A stretch of DNA of 64,000 nucleotides from NCBI GenBank assembly GCA_947095535.1, contig OX352772.1:271635940-271699939 (forward strand), given 5' to 3'. Shown piece by piece: positions 32,240-44,469 of this stretch. The stretch comes from Poecilobothrus nobilitatus (taxonomy: Eukaryota > Arthropoda > Insecta > Diptera > Dolichopodidae). The notes under the pieces were generated by a model. It saw only the letters and a list, made by a program, of their open reading frames with translations. It was not told the origin of the DNA and did not search any database. The first letter of the stretch is position 1. Each line of letters begins with the position of its first letter. The position numbers and the translations under genes were made by a program.

Positions 32240-34600
32240 TTGGACAGAATCCGGCATCAGGTGAGGGTGCGGGTAGGGGTAATGATGCCAAAGGTAGTGC
32301 AGATTAATCTCAGGCACTCGAGAAGTACCTCGGATAATCTGCTGGATTTCCTTAGCGAGGAAAACATAGACATCAGCCTCATTCAAGAACCTTGGGTCAG
32401 AGGTACTGAGATCAAGGGACTACATCATAAAGATTACAATCTTTTTTACAAAAAAGATACAGGTAAACCCAGAGCTTGTATTTTAGTAAATAAACAATTT
32501 AATGCTTTTCTCCACCCCGATTTTAGTTCATCCGATTTGACTGTCGTCAGGTTAGAAGGGCTTGGTGGATATAGTCTCTACATCTCCTCTGCATATACGG
32601 CTCATGACGATCCGTCACCACCAGAGGAAGTTCGTAAACTTGTGCGAGCGACAAGGCAAGACAACCTACTCATCGGATGTGATGCCAATGCTAGGCATTC
32701 CCTATGGGGTAGTTCTGAGAACAACGAACGAGGTGAGTCATTATTTAATTTTCTTATTAACACTAACCTTAAAATATGTAACAGGGGTAACACACCTACT
32801 TTTATCTTCCCATGTTCGGGCAGATATAACGGGTGGGAAGAGGTAATAGACATTACCTTAGCTACTGACAATAATTCCATCGGAGTTGCAAACTGGTATG
32901 TGTCTAGTCAGAACTCCTTTTCTGATCACAAATATATAGTCTTTGATGCGAATCTTCAGATGAATATTCTCAAATTCTACAGAAATCCTAAAAGAACTGA
33001 CTGGGTAAAATTTAGCCGAATTATAGTCAAAAGTAAATAATGTACCGAACATCAAAAGTGAAACGATCGAAGAACTGGATGCAAAGATTGAAACTTTTGA
33101 AAAGGCAATGGAAGTAGCCTTTAAAGTCTCGTGTCCAATTAGTCGCGGAAAGAAAACCTTTCCCCCTTGGTGGAATGAAGCGTGCCTCAAAAGATTGACT
33201 AGGTCTATTTTCAATATTTGCTATAAACATAAATACTGGCAACCTTACAAAAATTGCCTAAAAGTATATAAGACAGCCATCAAAGAAGCCAAGCGGCATA
33301 CTTGGATGGAATTTTGTCAATCTATTGAAACTACAAAGGATTCAGCTAGAATCTGCAAAATTCTGTCCAATGATAGATCCTGTCCTTCCTTAATCAAAAG
33401 AACGGATGGGAGCTGGGTTAATTCTTCAGCAGAATCTCAAAACTAAATAGAATACAGAGATCGGCATCTGTGGGCATCACAGGAGCACTGCGATCGTGTC
33501 CGTCTGATGCTCTGAATACTATTTTATTTCTTTTAGCCCCGGATCTATACATTAAGTATGCCGCAACGTGTAGTGCAGTTCGACTGAGAGAAACTGGGTG
33601 GTTTGCTACTAAACCATATGGTCACGGTAATATTCTGGAGATATTTCCAAGGGACTTTATACCAACCCTGACCGACTACACTATTCCCAAAATAAACTTC
33701 GGGAGTAATTTAGTCGTAGAATTTCCGTCTAGAGCGGAATGGAAAGGCGGTAATGTGACAAAGAATTTCGATGTCACTATCTTCACCGACGGATCCAAGA
33801 TGAAGGAAGGAGTTGGTGCTGGCATTTTCTCGGAGAAACTCAACATTTCAAAATTCTACAAACTCCCCGACACAGCTAGCATCTTTCAGACGGAGCTACT
33901 AGCAGTTAGAGAGGCTGCTCGAATTCTGAACGAAAACAACACACAAATGAGAACGGTCGCCATTTGTGTGGACAGTCAATCCGCGATCAAGGCCATTAAC
34001 GCGAACATCACAACCTCTAAGCTTGTTAGACAGTGCCAAGAGGAAATTGCCCTAACAAGCGAAAGGTTAAACATAACCTTCTTATGGGTGCCTGGGCATA
34101 GCAATATTGAAGGAAATAAAAAAGCTGATGAACTAGCAAAGAAAGGAGCTACTCAGAACACTAACTCCCCGGAAAGTTACCGGAGAGTTAGTTGCCCAAT
34201 CAGTACCATCAAGGAACGGATCCTTTCTTTGTATATAGCGAAATCACAAAATAGGTGGAGAATATCTAGAACATTGTGGCCCACATACAACAAAAGGAGA
34301 TCAATCGGGTTGATATCCAAATCCAGCATAGACATAGCCAGACTAGTAGCAATCATCACAGGCTACTGGCCAGTGGGCACGCATGCGGCCAAATTAGGAC
34401 TCCCACACAACACCTCATTCAGGAGCTGCAAAGAAGCAAACGAAAGTGAGAATCTGGAACACTTTCTTTGCAGATGTCCGGCCCTAGCTGGAGCCAGACG
34501 TCTCTCACTCGGCAAGCCGTTCTTCCACAACCTCAGCGAGCTTTCTGAATACAAAATCAAAGAACTGATCTTGTATCTGAACCGCTCGGGTTGGATATAA
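32240..34600 (+). pseudogene. ORF2 of LOA-type retrotransposon: endonuclease plus RNase H, RT deleted
   Basis: The likely start is the ATG at 32,282 (MPKVVQINLRHS). The apurinic-type endonuclease has VQINLRHS, SLIQEPWV, IGCDANARHSLWGS, IDITLAT and SFSDHKYIVF (32,282-32,950). A frameshift follows at about 33,035; the linker with FPPWWNEACLKRL continues to 33,446. The RT catalytic domain is absent: the linker runs straight into the thumb-like ITGALRSCPSDALN (33,473). RNase H follows (FTDGSKMKEGVGAGIF at 33,781, FQTELLAVREA, CVDSQSAIKA, LWVPGHSNIEGNKKADELAK), then a C-terminal Cys/His zinc motif with CKEANE, EHFLCRCPAL. It ends at 34,600. A deletion of roughly 1.2 kb or more explains the structure. 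Confidence 0.85.
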
Positions 34601-34719
34601 AACCGCAAACAATCTAAAAACACGGGTCACATGAGTGCAGTGGTATCAAAATGGCGCAATCTAGTGCTAATTGAGGCCTTCACGCAGCATCATGAAGGTC
34701 ACCACCATACCTACCTACC

Positions 34720-34730
34720 TTGCCATTACG
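34720..34730 (+). repeat. Target site duplication of the LOA element, right
   Basis: TTGCCATTACG, directly after CCTACCTACC. Confidence 0.75.
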
Positions 34731-35109
34731 CAGAAAATTATTTTCGTCATGCTTTAATGAAAGCACTAGACAAACAAGATATGGAAAATTTTTAATTGAA
34801 TACAAACATAGCGCGGAGTATGAAAAAATTGCGCCGATCAATAGATGTTCTATTCTATTCAACAATATTAGTCATCTTTATTCTAAAAACTAGAACTGAA
34901 TAATCCTTCATCATTACAAAATCATCTATTTTTAATTTTATTTCTTTTTTTCCCTTGAAGTATTTGTTTTTATGTTTTGCATTGTTTTAACGTTATTCTT
35001 TAAATTTGACAAATTAATTTCATTATTACGATTTGGTTTTATTTTATTTTTAATTTAAGCTACATCTTCTTTATTACATCTTCTTTATTATCTACATCAA
35101 TTTTTATTC

Positions 35110-35770
35110 TATTTTATCTGAGCTGGTGTCGAACCTGTTGTAGAATGTATGGAGTTGCGATAATCTAATAAGTAAATTTGCAGATATGAATTTAATATAT
35201 TTTTTAATTCATCTGTGGTGCGCGACTACTTGATATATTATTTCCCATGTCTATACATTCAACCCATTTACTATATGCGTCTACTATTATTAAAAAATGT
35301 TTATTGAATATTGATCCCATAAAATTTAAATTGATTCTGTCGCAAGTGTTTGGGAATGAAAATGTTTTAAGAAAGCTCAACTAATAAATTTGTTTTTTGG
35401 TGGGTTATTTTCAAAATGTAGACATTGGTCGCAACTTTTTGAAACTTCTTCTGGCTCATTATCTAGCTCTGGCCACCAAACGTGTGAACGAGGTAAACCC
35501 TTCATCTTCACGATGCCTAAAAGAGTTTTATGTACTTCTTTCAATACTTTAGATCTTAGAAATTTTGGAATGATATGTCTATAACCTTAGAAAATTGCTC
35601 CTGGTTTTTGGGATAATTAGTTTTTTCTTGAAAAGAATGGTTTCAGAATTGGATCTTTACTATTTTTGGGCCACCCATTTTTGATCTTTTTATTATCTTT
35701 TGCCGTTTTTTCGACAACCTTTTGAAAAGTAACTAATTCATTATTGTCTTCCACTATATAATTTACATAT
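35110..35770 (-). pseudogene. Ty3/gypsy-type integrase remnant (left arm)
   Basis: Minus-strand counterpart of 45,110-45,720. Interrupted pieces encode an HLG-x-KMKGL-like H2C2 zinc-binding stretch (about 35,470-35,540), a WWPELDNE-like segment, CDQC (about 35,420) and the IIVDAYSKWVECIDMGN core segment (about 35,245-35,300). The best identity is to the right arm copy. Not functional. Confidence 0.65.
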
Positions 35771-35934
35771 ACCTGTTCAGTTGGAAAATATTAATTTTTG
35801 ATTTGGCAAACTGAGTTTGATATTGGTATCCATTTAAAAATAAGGCGTAGCGTTGAAGTCTATCAGCTATATTGAGATTAAAGGTTTATTGTCCGAAGCT
35901 AATATAAATGTTTTTCCAAAAAGATATTGGTGGA

Positions 35935-36562
35935 ATTTGTGAACTTCTTCTTCTTCTTGTAGCTCTATAGCTCGATGTGAGTTTTGGCCTTCTTCACAAC
36001 ATCTCTCCACGCAACACGATTTTCAGCAACATTCTTTCAATTTACAATTTCCAATACTCGAGCGTCGTTTTCAATATTATTGAGCCATCCCATACATGGC
36101 CTGCCTCTAGATCTTGTTAGATCAGGTTTGATATTGAAAGCTTTCTTTTGTGCCCGGCTTTCACTCATTAGCATTATACGCCTGGCCCATTGTAGTCTTT
36201 GTGCTGCATACTATTGCGCCTAGATACGCGAAGCTTGAAGTCCCTTTAAAATTGTACTTGCTAAATTGAATTGTACTGTTTTGGGGACTTCTTCTGTGTT
36301 CTTCTCTTGCCATTTTTAAGTATTTTGTCTTTTTTTCGTTTATTTTCAAGCCAATTTTTTTTATTTCTCGTTCAATTCCAGAACAAGAATTGTGAACATC
36401 AAAGACTATTGCTTGTGCTTCCTTTTCCAATTGCGAATTTTTTCTTTCTGTCTGACCTAAACCTTTGGAAGCATATAATATTGGTTTTTGTACTCTGTTC
36501 TTATACCTATGGACTATGGGGAGCCAACTCCTACAAGCATCCACTAGTAGTATATGCGGCAC
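35935..36562 (-). pseudogene. Gypsy RNase H edge with a nested non-LTR RT tail (left arm)
   Basis: The minus strand from 36,562 reads KPILYASKGLGQTERKNSQL then EKEAQAIVFDVHN, which is the RT/RNase H junction of Ty3/gypsy. It runs directly into IEREIKKIGLKINEKKTKYL, KMAREEHRRSPQ and FAYLGAIVCS, a non-LTR RT C-terminus. Downstream (35,110-35,770) gypsy sequence resumes with the integrase, so the non-LTR piece lies inside the gypsy copy. The same chimera is present at 44,470-45,060, so the nesting predates the palindrome. Confidence 0.65.
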
Positions 36563-37640
36563 TTGGCCGTAGGATTTCTGTGCGAGAAAGTGATATCAAT
36601 AGTTATGCAAATGAGCTCACGAGAAAGGTGTTTGAACTTTTAAGGAATGTTGTTCACGACAAAAGTGATGGAACTTTAAAAGAATGTCGTTGGCGCGTGT
36701 GCATATTAAAAAGTTGTTTATTGTGAATAATTGAATAATAGTTTAAAAGACTTTATTAGCACTTTTTTTTTTTTTTGCATTATTAAAATTTTAGTTTGAA
36801 AGCTTTTTTCTTGGTAAATTTAAAGGTCAACTGGTTATTGAAGAACAAATTCAATATAAAGGAAAAAACAGGTGTGAAAATATATTATAAAAAAATTTAT
36901 TTATGCACGTGCTTTTATCAAATTGTATTGTTAGCTACTTTGTATTGAAATCGTGATTTTTAAAGAACAGATGTGAAAAAATCAGGTGTTGTTTTTTATA
37001 ATTAAAATTTTAGTTTGAAAGCTTTTCTTCTTGTTAGAAATTTTGAAGGTCAACTGGTTAATGAAGAACAAATAAGTGCAATGATGTTGTTGTGATAGTA
37101 TAGTAACATAGATTATTGTAAATAATAAGAATTTATTTTATTTTTTAATAAAAAGATTTCAAGGCCAACGGGTTATTGTATAACATAATATTAACGCAAA
37201 AACGCAGTTGTTATTTATGAGACAAATAAAATGCAAATATTGACTTTGTTATTGTATCCTAGTTTTAAAGTTATTTAAAGTAAAGGATGTACCTATGTAT
37301 AAAATCGAGTGAAAAAAACAAAATATAAAGTTGTATGTAGTGATTAATATTGTTATATTTAATTGAAAAATAATTTGAAAAAATATTTTTAATATAGAAC
37401 CACATATTTTTTATGTTCTTGCAAATTACTTTGAATTATGCAAATTAGAGGTATGTTAAAAAAAATGTGATAAATAATAATTGTAAAAATAAAAATAAAA
37501 AATGTAAATTAAGTTTCATATAATAAGTTTTTATTTACTCAAGAATTGTGATATTTATCAAAATTAATCATCTTTGAAAGATCAAAAAATAAAAATTTGA
37601 ATTATTATAAATAAAGAAAAAAAAAATTTCAATCAATAAA
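36563..37640. other. Non-coding arm sequence with about 100-bp repeats
   Basis: CTCACGAGAAAGGTGTTTGA and CACGACAAAAGTGATGGAAC begin two related units. The mirror (44,150-44,380) has three with TTTGTCGTGAGCTCATTT. This could be a Maverick terminal repeat next to PolB, but I could not find a matching end. The rest is AT-rich. Confidence 0.4.
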
Positions 37641-37641
37641 T

Positions 37642-38880
37642 TTAATAAATTTGCTTCAATTTATAATTTACAAAGTTTTTAAAGTTTCCAAACGGTACAG
37701 AGGAACAATAATCATTAAATTTTCTTTTTTGAGCTTTTATCTTATATGTTTTAAATTTCAGTACAGTCAGAACTCCGTGTTCATTTGTTCTCCTAAAATT
37801 TTTTGATAATATATATATACCATTCTTGTTATTTGTTAAAATGATTTCCTTAATTTTTTCAAATTTAATTATTTTCAAAGAATCGTAATTTAATTGTATC
37901 TCTTTTACTTTACAAACAGCCGTTTCACTTAGAGTATTAGTGAAAATATCTTGAAACTGTAATTTTTAGGGCCTCCGCCAACAAATTCGGTAATATAGCT
38001 CGTATTCACTTTCTTTTGAAACATATATTACTGACATGGTATCGTAATATAAAACACGTTCCTCTAATTTTTCAAGAAAACTATATAATTTTAGAAGAAT
38101 TTGTGCTGTCGTATATATTTCAATTATTTTATTTCTGGATAGCTTTTATTACCTCATCTATAACCCAAGTTCTTAATAATGTTTTTCCTTTACTAGTTTT
38201 TGTAATAGTAGATTCAAATTTAGCATCCATTGTATCATATTCAGAAGTGCCAAGTTGTTCGTTAACGTCTATATCGAAAGCATTTATGGTGCCCATGATA
38301 GTAACACATGTAAAACTCAAATATTTGTTTTGTTTCGAAACAAATGCCGTCTACTTTTAAACCGTATATAATTGCTTCGTTTTGTTTACCTGCGTGACAA
38401 ATATTGATACTTCTCTGATCTTCTTCCCAAATCAACCATTGGAGAGCAATTTTTGATTCAATATCTGTAAGTCTGTACCCTTTTGGTAGTAGCATAATTG
38501 TGTCTGGTTTTAAAAAGTTTCTACGAAAAACTAAATTGCCGCCTGATGCTATAGTAGTGGCCTCAGTAAAAGGACACACGTTGTTTTCTTTTAACATAAG
38601 ATTTCTAAATTTAATATAAGCTTCTGTTAAAATATATACATCTTTTTTACAGTAACCTTCTATTTAATGCTGCATATTAATTTCAGTTTGTTTGTTTTGC
38701 TCATATCAATCTAAAAATTCTTTACGTTCTTCTTCTTTCATTGAATCTGGACTATAATAGTGTAGTGCAGGTATAGGTCCAATGTATTTAGCAGTTTCTC
38801 TAGTATTGAATAATTGTGGAAAGTGACCTTTTTTAACGTTAACCGGTAATTTAAAAACTGTTGGCAGTTGAGCAATTGAA
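37642..38880 (-). pseudogene. Maverick PolB remnant (left arm, internally deleted)
   Basis: Minus strand. C-terminal VLTVLKFKTYKIKAQKRKFN (37,700-37,800), a KTLLRTWVIDEVIKAIQK segment (38,129-38,185), the insert region IFEFYMCYYHGHHKC and YRLTDIESKIALQWLIWEED (38,270-38,500), TEATTIASGGNLVFRRNF (38,520-38,580), then FLDWYEQ-like and the HFPQLFNT-type exonuclease region to about 38,880. Compared with the right arm copy it lacks motif A, motif B and the N-terminal third. It diverges from the right arm at about 38,880, within the LPTVFKLPVN-equivalent region. Confidence 0.8.
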
Positions 38881-40030
38881 AATAAAAATAATTTAAATAT
38901 TTAAAAAAATAAAAGAAGAATTTAAAAAGAAAACTAGTTTTATTCAATTCTCCCAATTCTTTGTCAGTCGTTACTCTTTTTGAAAAGCGATCTGGCATAT
39001 AAAAGATTGTTTTTTCTTTCATGGTTGGGTTCTTTACCTCAAAAAGAACCACTTTTAGACCTCTTTTAGTATCTAGAAATCTCCATGATAGGACTCTTGG
39101 TACGTTTTATCTTTTAGTAAAACAGCTATGGTCTTAAATGTTTCGTTATCACCTTTTCCTAATGCAATTAATTCTTGATCAATAAGCTGAATTAATACAT
39201 AAAATATTAATTATTGGAACTTGATATTTTGAAGTGAACTGAATAAAGTAAGTGTTGTATTTTGGCTCTATACCTACTATTAAAAAAAATTTTATTATTT
39301 TTTTATACAAGTTAACAAAGAATAATGACTTTTAACAAAGCCTAAAAACAAAGAAATTCTAATAATTCCTAATTGTTCAGGATTTTTTGAATTGACAGAT
39401 TTTTATTGACGTGATTTTGTAAACCCCCTCACTACGAATAATTAAAAAACATTATAAAAAGTTGTTTACATTTCCTTATAAGAATGATGCTGTTGATTAA
39501 TATGTTTACATTGCATTTTATATTACATATTAATAAGAATTAATTTTGCAGGTGTTTTTGTAGTCATTATTTTTGTAGTCACGATTGTTAAATCAATGAT
39601 TTATTAATTTTAAACATTAAATTATTATAAAAACTAGAAATTATTAATCAACTCTTGTGGTAATATTTCCTATAAAAGCCGAATGCAACATTGCATTATG
39701 TAAATAGTCGAAGAGTTATTATTTATTGAATTCATTTTGCAGATATTTTTGCAATCTTATAAAGACACCTATAGAACATGACTTTTTATGAACATGATGG
39801 AATTTACTTCAATTCTTATTAAATCCATTATTTTTAATTTATGCATAATTTATAAAAAAATTTCCTTATTCTATAGAACTATTAGAATTTCTCGTGCTTA
39901 ATCCTTGTTTCAATTTTTTTAATTTGTTCTTTGTTATTAAATATAATTATGCTGCGATCTTGCAAGTACAAAATGTAAACACTAAAACACTTTTGATCTA
40001 AAAACAATACGTGCGTGTTAAAACTTATTA
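38881..40030. other. Palindrome spacer, no gene recognised
   Basis: AT-rich. It has a short open stretch 38,900-39,050 on the minus strand with FYMPDRFSKRVTTDKELGEL, which has a protein-like look but no partner in the window. AAAATCCTGAACAATTAGGA and similar short palindromes were not significant. Confidence 0.35.
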
Positions 40031-43000
40031 AAATGTCCAAAAAACTTCTTTTAAAAAAGTTTTTCGAGGAAGGTCCTAAATTCGAAATAATAAACGAAAG
40101 AAACCAGTTTTCTAATCGGTTTAGAGTAACGTCGCGTAAAATATCTTTCAAAATAAAATCGGTACGTACCAAGTAACGAAGATTTGTTGTCGTGGTTTAA
40201 TGATGCAATAAACGAAATTGTAGAATATTCACTCCGGAACGTTAACGCAGATGATCTAGTTGGAATAACGTTTTTTGCACAAAATTTTCAAGAACGAACA
40301 CCGGGTTAGCTAAAAACCAGCAAGCACCCTGAAGTTTGAAGATATATGGGAATTAATTTATAAAATATTTCAGAGTAATTCCGAGGGGTTGCACAGTGAT
40401 TCGTTTGAGCTTACTACTACCATCGTTAATTTGCCCACAGGAACTGGCCGAGGTAAAAAATTTTTTTTCGTTTGAAGAAGATAGCTTGAAACGAAAAGGA
40501 CTGCTGACTATTAAAAACAAGGACAAACTATGTCTGTATCGGTCTATAATTGTTGCCGATAAAAACGTTAATTACAAAATAATAAGAGACAACAATGAAA
40601 AATTGCAAACGATCCTAGAGAATGAGCTAGTGCAAAAAACCCAAGCAGATATAACAAAGAGTGTGGGAATTTCAGAACTAAAAAAATACAGGATCATTTT
40701 GGAGATGAGTACAATATTGTAGTGTATAGTTATGGCGACAATAAAAGTATTATCTTTAATCGGCAAAACAATGGTAAGAGAATTAATTTGTATTATTACA
40801 ATAACCATTTAAACGTGATTACTTCACTTACATCAGTTTTCTGCTCAAGTTATTATTGTGTAAAATGCAATGTGAGTTACAGCAATAAAAATTCTCATAA
40901 ATTTTGTGGTAAATGTCGGTGTTGTCAGAATTTTCCGTATGTGACAAAATACCTGTAGATGTATCGTGTATCAAATGTAAGTGCTCTTTTAGAGGAGAAA
41001 ATTGCTTTAGAAACCACTCTAATACTATTTGTTCAAAAGTTCATAAATGCTTAAAATGCTTCAAATTATATTCAACTCATTATTTACACATATGCGATAC
41101 TGTTATCTGCAAACATTGTTACAAACTTGTAAAAAGAAATCATTTTTGTTTTATTAATGTTGCTACAAAGCTAAATGTCGATAATTTTGTTTTTATATTT
41201 TTTAATTTAGAAACAATGAAGGAAACAACACTGTACCAAAAGCAAAATCACGATGTTAAATTACATGAAACAAACCTCTGTGTTATATCAACAAGATGCC
41301 ATCGTTGAATAGATGAATCTAAATTGTACTTTTGCTTACAATGTGGTTATAGGACAAAAGTTTTAAAAACAAATGTAATTTCAAATTTTGTTGATTATAT
41401 TTTAAAATTAGTAAACAAATACAAGAAAATTACGGTTTTGACCCATAACGGACAAAACTTTGACAATCAATTCATTTTAAATGAATTACTGAATGAAAGT
41501 AATTTAGAGCCAAAATTAATCATGAGAGAAACAAAAATTATTCAAATGAAAATAAATAACATCAAGTTTTTAGACTCTTCAAATTATTTGCCAACGGCTC
41601 TGGCTCAATTGGCAAAAGCTTTTGAATTACCGATTAACGTTAAAAAAGGGCACTTTTCACATTTATTCAATACTAGAGAAAATGCTAAATACATTGGATC
41701 TTTACCTTCACTACACTATTATAATCCAGATTCAATGAAAGAAGAAGAACGTAAAGAATTTTTAGATTGGTATGAGCAAAACAAACAAACTGAAATTAAT
41801 ATGCAGCATGAAATAGAAGATTACTGTAAAAACGATGTACATATTTTAACAGAAGCTTGTATTAAATTTAGAAATCTTATGTTAAAAGAAAACAACGTGT
41901 GTCCTTTTACTGAGGCCACTAGTATAGCATCAGCCTGCAATTTAGTTTTTCGTAGAAACTTTTTAAAACCAGACACAATTAGGCTAATACCAAAAGGGTA
42001 CAGACTTACAGATATTCAATCAAAAATTGCTCTCCAATGGTGTATTTGGTAAGAAGATCAGAGAAGTATCAATATTTGTCACGCAGGTAAACAAAAAGAC
42101 ACAATTATATACGGTTTAAAAGTAGACGGAATTTGTTTCGAAACAAAACAAATATTTGAGTTTCATGGGTGATACTATCATGGCCAACCAAAATGTTTTC
42201 GATATAGACGTAACGAACAATTTTCACTTCCGAATTTGATACAATGGATGCTAGATTTGAATCTGATATTACAAAAACAGAGCGATGAAGATCTTTTGGA
42301 TATGAAGTTATAGAAATGTGGGAGTGTGATTTTAGACAACAAATAGATGAAAATGAAGAAATGTCATATATTAACCCATTCGATATTAAAAAATATTCCT
42401 TTAAATGCTCGAGATTCTTTTTACGGTGAACGAACGAGAAACGGAGTTTTACATCATAAAGCTAAAGAAGGAGAAAAAATAAAATATATCGATATTTGTT
42501 CTTTATATCATTTTGGGTGCAAATATGGAAAATTTCCAATAGGTCATCCAGAAGTTATAGTCGGACACGAAAAATGCTCCAAACTTAATTTAGAAACAAT
42601 TGAAAGTTTAATTAAGTATGAAATTCTTCCACTTTGTTATTTATTTCATCCTACAAAATAAATATCATAAAACAAAATAATAAATTGATGTTCACACTAT
42701 GTTTTACCTGTAGCTCAGAAAGCAATCAAAATGAGTGCACGCATTCGGAAGAAGAAAAAACATTATTAGAAACTTGGGTTATAGATGAGGTAATAAAAGC
42801 TGTTCAGAAAGCCTATGAAATAATTGAAAATAGATGAAATATGGAGTTATAAAATACAGCAAAATGATAAAATTTTAAACAGACCAGGATTATTTACTGA
42901 AATGGTGGACAAATTTTTAAAAAAAAAGCAAGAAGCTTCCGGCTGGCCTAAAGATTGTGTTGACGGAAATCAAAAACAATCAAAACAAAAATATGTGCAA

Positions 43001-43711
43001 GAGTTTTTTGAACAAGAAAATATTCAACTAAACGCAGAAAATATCGCGAATTCAGGTTTACGATCATTCGCTAAAATTACACTAAATTCAAATTTGGGGG
43101 AAAAAAAACCAAACAAAAACAATAATTAAAAATCGGATAGAATTTTATTCTTTGATAACAGATCCTAGTAAAGATGTTGTGCACATAATGATAATTAACT
43201 CGGAAACACTTTTGGTAAATTGGAAATATAAAAGTAAAGAATGAGAATTTCTGAATACAGTCAACGATGGCATAGCCTGTTATACGACAGCACAAGCTCT
43301 AAAATTATATAGCTTTCTTGAAAAATTAAAGGAATGTGTTTTATATTACGATACCGTCTCAGTAATATATGTTTCAAAAGAAGGTGAATACAACTATATT
43401 ACGGAATTTGTTAGCGGATGCCGTAAAATTAAAGTTTCAAGATATTTTCCACTAATACTCAAAGTGAAACGGCTATTTGCAAAGTAAAAGGGATAAAATT
43501 AAATTACGATTCTTTGAAAATAATTAATTTTGAAAAAATTTAGGAAATTATTTTAACAAATAACAAGAAAATCAATCAAAAAATTTTAGGAGAACAGAAC
43601 ACCGAGTTCTGACTGTACCGGAATTTAAAACATATAAGATAAAAGCTGAAAAAAGAAAATTTAATGATTATAGTTCCTCTGTACCGTTTAGATTTGTAAA
43701 GAAAAAATAAA
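40031..43711 (+). pseudogene. Maverick PolB remnant (right arm, nearly full length)
   Basis: ATG at 40,031 (MSKKLLLKKFF). N-terminal DLVGITFFAQNFQER at 40,255; a conserved KRKGLLTIKNKDKLCLYRSI segment (40,490); a Cys/His region 40,850-41,150 (CVKCNVSY, CGKCRCCQ, CIKCKCSF, CLKCFKLY, CKHCYKLV). Exonuclease boxes are FFNLETMKE (41,200, Asn where the first catalytic Asp is expected), HNGQNFDNQFIL (41,446) and YCKNDVHILTEAC (41,822). Motif A is YIDICSLYHF (42,487), the motif B region is degenerate (ITLNSNLGEKK, 43,077) and motif C reads [10 protein letters not shown] (43,347), so the second Asp of DTD is Val. The end is KRKFNDYSSSVPF (43,653). Multiple stops and frameshifts; inactive on several counts. 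It is distinct in sequence from the Mav2 PolB. Confidence 0.85.
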
Positions 43712-44460
43712 ACGAATGAACACCTGCAAACCTATAAAAACTTTGTAAATTATAAATTGAAGCAAAGTTATTAAATTTATTGATTCAAAAATTTTTTTTT
43801 GCTTTATTTATAACAATTCTATTTTTATTTTTTGATCTTTCAAAGATGATTAATTTTGATAAAGATCACAATCCATGAGTAAATGAAAACTATTATATGA
43901 AACTTAATTTACATTTTTTCTTTTTCAAATTATTTTTCAATGAAATATAACAATATTAATCACTAAATACAACTTTTTTTTGTTTCTTCTTCACGGTTTT
44001 ATACATACATCTTTTACTTTAAATTACTTTAAAACTAAGATACAATAACAAAGTTGACCTTTGAATTTACCAAGAAAAAGCTTTCAAACTAAAATTTTAA
44101 TGCAAAAAACAAGTAAAAATAAAACATTTTAAACTATTATTCAATTATTCACAATAAACAACTTTTCAATATGCACACGCGCCAACGACATTCTTTTAAA
44201 GTTCAATCTCTTTTGTCGTGAACAACATTTCTTAAAAGTTGTAACAACATTTTCTTATTCACATTTGTCGTGAGCTCATTTTCATAAAACTTAATGACCT
44301 TAGCATGCGCACGAACCAACAACATTCCTTAAAAGTTCAAACACCTTTGTCGTGAGCTCATTTGCATAACTATTGCTAGCTCTTTCCCACGGCCAAGTGC
44401 CATGTGCCATGTATACTAATAGTCGATGCTAGTAGGAGGAGTTGTGGCTATTTTAGTCCA
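43712..44460. other. Non-coding arm sequence downstream of PolB
   Basis: Mirror of 36,563-37,640 in part. It has three related units of about 60-110 bp with TTTGTCGTGA around 44,213, 44,266 and 44,349. No gene. Confidence 0.4.
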
Positions 44461-44469
44461 TAGTTATAA

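Larger units (their letters stand above)
30965..34719 (+). mobile_element. LOA/I-group non-LTR retrotransposon, RT-deleted copy
   Basis: Inserted only in the left palindrome arm and flanked by an 11-bp duplication. It has a GC-richer 5' UTR (30,965-31,228), ORF1 with a DUF4780 domain, ORF2 with endonuclease and RNase H, and a short 3' UTR ending ACCACCATACCTACCTACC without a poly-A tail. Its base composition is clearly higher in GC than the surrounding DNA, consistent with a later arrival. The central RT domain is missing from ORF2. Confidence 0.85.
26190..38880 (+). repeat. Left arm of a giant imperfect palindrome
   Basis: Reverse-complementary in order and detail to 41,590-50,950. Anchor pairs: 26,230-26,480 with 50,665-50,925; 28,200-28,350 with 47,350-47,500; 29,800-30,945 with 46,090-47,262; 34,735-35,740 with 45,105-46,075; 35,940-36,560 with 44,395-45,055; 37,640-38,000 with 43,400-43,790; 38,330-38,880 with 41,590-42,140. 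It is interrupted by arm-specific insertions at 28,392-29,108 and 30,965-34,719, and by deletions. The arms differ by many substitutions and indels, so the duplication is old. Confidence 0.85.

Noticed and set aside
36271..36726. Plus-strand 151-codon frame rich in Phe and Leu
   Set aside because: It lies opposite clear gypsy/non-LTR coding remnants on the minus strand and has no independent support.
38738..39052. Minus-strand ORF with MPDRFSKRVTTDKELGEL as a gene
   Set aside because: Half of the frame is antisense or out of frame to PolB and the rest has no partner or recognised motif.
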